Assembly (NCBI GenBank): GCA_020630475.1
Contig: JAHDBI010000001.1
Coordinates: forward strand, 77,456-123,817
Direction of reading: 5' to 3'
Length of the DNA stretch: 46,362 bases
From: Saprospiraceae bacterium
GTDB lineage: Bacteria > Bacteroidota > Bacteroidia > Chitinophagales > Saprospiraceae
Made by a program: the position numbers and the translations under genes. This document shows, piece by piece, positions 45,790 through 46,362 of the stretch. The number at the start of each line of letters is the position of its first letter. The first letter of the stretch is position 1. Under the pieces are notes generated by a model that saw only the letters and a list, made by a program, of their open reading frames with translations, had not been told where the DNA came from and searched no databases.

Positions 45790-46362
45790 TCACACTCATT
45801 TCAAATTCTCAATTTTACTATTCGTTTTCTTTTTGGCTTTAGCGCCAATGAATGGACAATCGGATAATAACTTCTTGATTGTTGATACAATAATTCTAAA
45901 AGGTAATAACAAAACAAAAGATCGAATTGTCCTAAGAGAGTTGGATTTTAAAGTTGGGGACACTTTAAATGTTTCTGGGATGATGAAGCGTTTTTCGCTC
46001 AATGAAAAACGCATACTTAATACGAGAATGTTTACTCTAGTTGGTATCAACATTAAGCATTGGAATACGGAATTAAACACAGCATCAGTAGTCATTAGTT
46101 TAGAAGAAAACTGGTATATCTATCCTGCACCAATTTTTGAATTAGCGGATAGAAATTTTAATGTATGGTGGAACGAACAAAATAGATCTTTTGATCGTGT
46201 AAATTATGGTGTACGATTAGACCATATAAACCTCACTGGAAACAAGGATAGATTAAAACTTAAGTTGCAATTTGGTTATACTCGAAAGTATGAATTGAAA
46301 TACGATTTCCCTTACATTAATAAAAAGCAAACCATTGGCTTAAGTGGAAATGTCTTTTACTC
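45782..46362 (+). CDS. Omp85/BamA-like outer-membrane protein, N-terminal part (cut by window edge)
   Basis: About 193 codons translated by hand from the ATG at 45782, which overlaps the CBS gene by 8 bp; the frame stays open to the right edge. The signal peptide is FSILLFVFFLALAPMNGQ-like. A POTRA domain follows (IVDTIILKGNNKTKDRIVLR, then ELDFKVGD), and the start of a beta-barrel (YGVRLDHINLTGNKDRLKLK, FGYTRKYELKY). This order is that of Omp85 proteins. With a single POTRA it may be a BamA paralogue or a TamA-like or phospholipase-linked form rather than BamA itself. Confidence 0.8.
   Translation, partial: MFNHTHFKFSILLFVFFLALAPMNGQSDNNFLIVDTIILKGNNKTKDRIVLRELDFKVGDTLNVSGMMKRFSLNEKRILNTRMFTLVGINIKHWNTELNTASVVISLEENWYIYPAPIFELADRNFNVWWNEQNRSFDRVNYGVRLDHINLTGNKDRLKLKLQFGYTRKYELKYDFPYINKKQTIGLSGNVFY

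Overview
The window looks like a stretch of chromosome from a free-living member of the phylum Bacteroidota, most likely of the Saprospiraceae type. The DNA is AT-rich. Genes often begin with GTG or TTG and lack strong Shine-Dalgarno sites, and a few promoters match the Bacteroidota pattern (TTTG, about 20 bases, TAnnTTTG). One secreted protein ends in a type IX secretion (Por) sorting domain and carries HYR, dockerin-like and cohesin-like modules, a combination typical of Saprospiria. There is no insertion sequence, prophage, CRISPR array or rRNA operon. The taxonomy is an inference from protein style, not from a marker gene.

Layout, left to right. 1-11.5 kb is housekeeping: a truncated aldehyde dehydrogenase and an RND/MMPL transporter (minus), a LOG-family protein and RNase HII (plus), an MBL hydrolase (minus), a large secreted pseudo-peptidase/TolB/beta-barrel protein (plus), then RF1, a zinc-less anti-sigma candidate and an ECF sigma factor (minus), and a thioredoxin fused to an MsrA remnant (plus). 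11.5-16.4 kb is the giant HYR/T9SS protein. 16.6-20.6 kb is a three-gene surface-polysaccharide operon (flippase, chain-length regulator, O-antigen ligase/polymerase). A tRNA-Val(TAC) with its own terminator, an MFS transporter and a secreted protein follow. 23.5-32.2 kb holds FtcD, an M1 peptidase lipoprotein, a DUF4175 protein, an RsbW-like kinase and YbeY. 32.2-40.8 kb holds an FG-GAP/ASPIC lipoprotein, homoserine kinase, a second M1 peptidase, an alpha/beta hydrolase and heme A synthase. From 41.3 kb to the right edge seven genes run rightward with almost no gaps: dtd, a MazG-like gene, an OppC-like permease, a PP2C phosphatase, a TM2/TPR protein, a CBS protein and an Omp85 protein cut by the window edge.

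The most notable signal is not a gene. Two perfect 16-bp parS palindromes lie 26 bp apart between thrB and the second M1 peptidase (36528-36569). About 4.5 kb further right is a 468-bp, very AT-rich gap (40817-41284) with a pair of inverted TTATACACA DnaA boxes, several near-matches, a perfect 14-bp palindrome and an AT-only-like stretch. The gene on its left points left and all genes on its right point right. Together these suggest that the window spans the replication origin and its ParB loading site.

Other observations: three convergent gene pairs share one TTAA as both stop codons; two genes (the ECF sigma factor and the MFS transporter) seem to need a start codon other than ATG/GTG/TTG if their conserved N-termini are real; and several proteins carry degraded enzymatic or metal-binding motifs.
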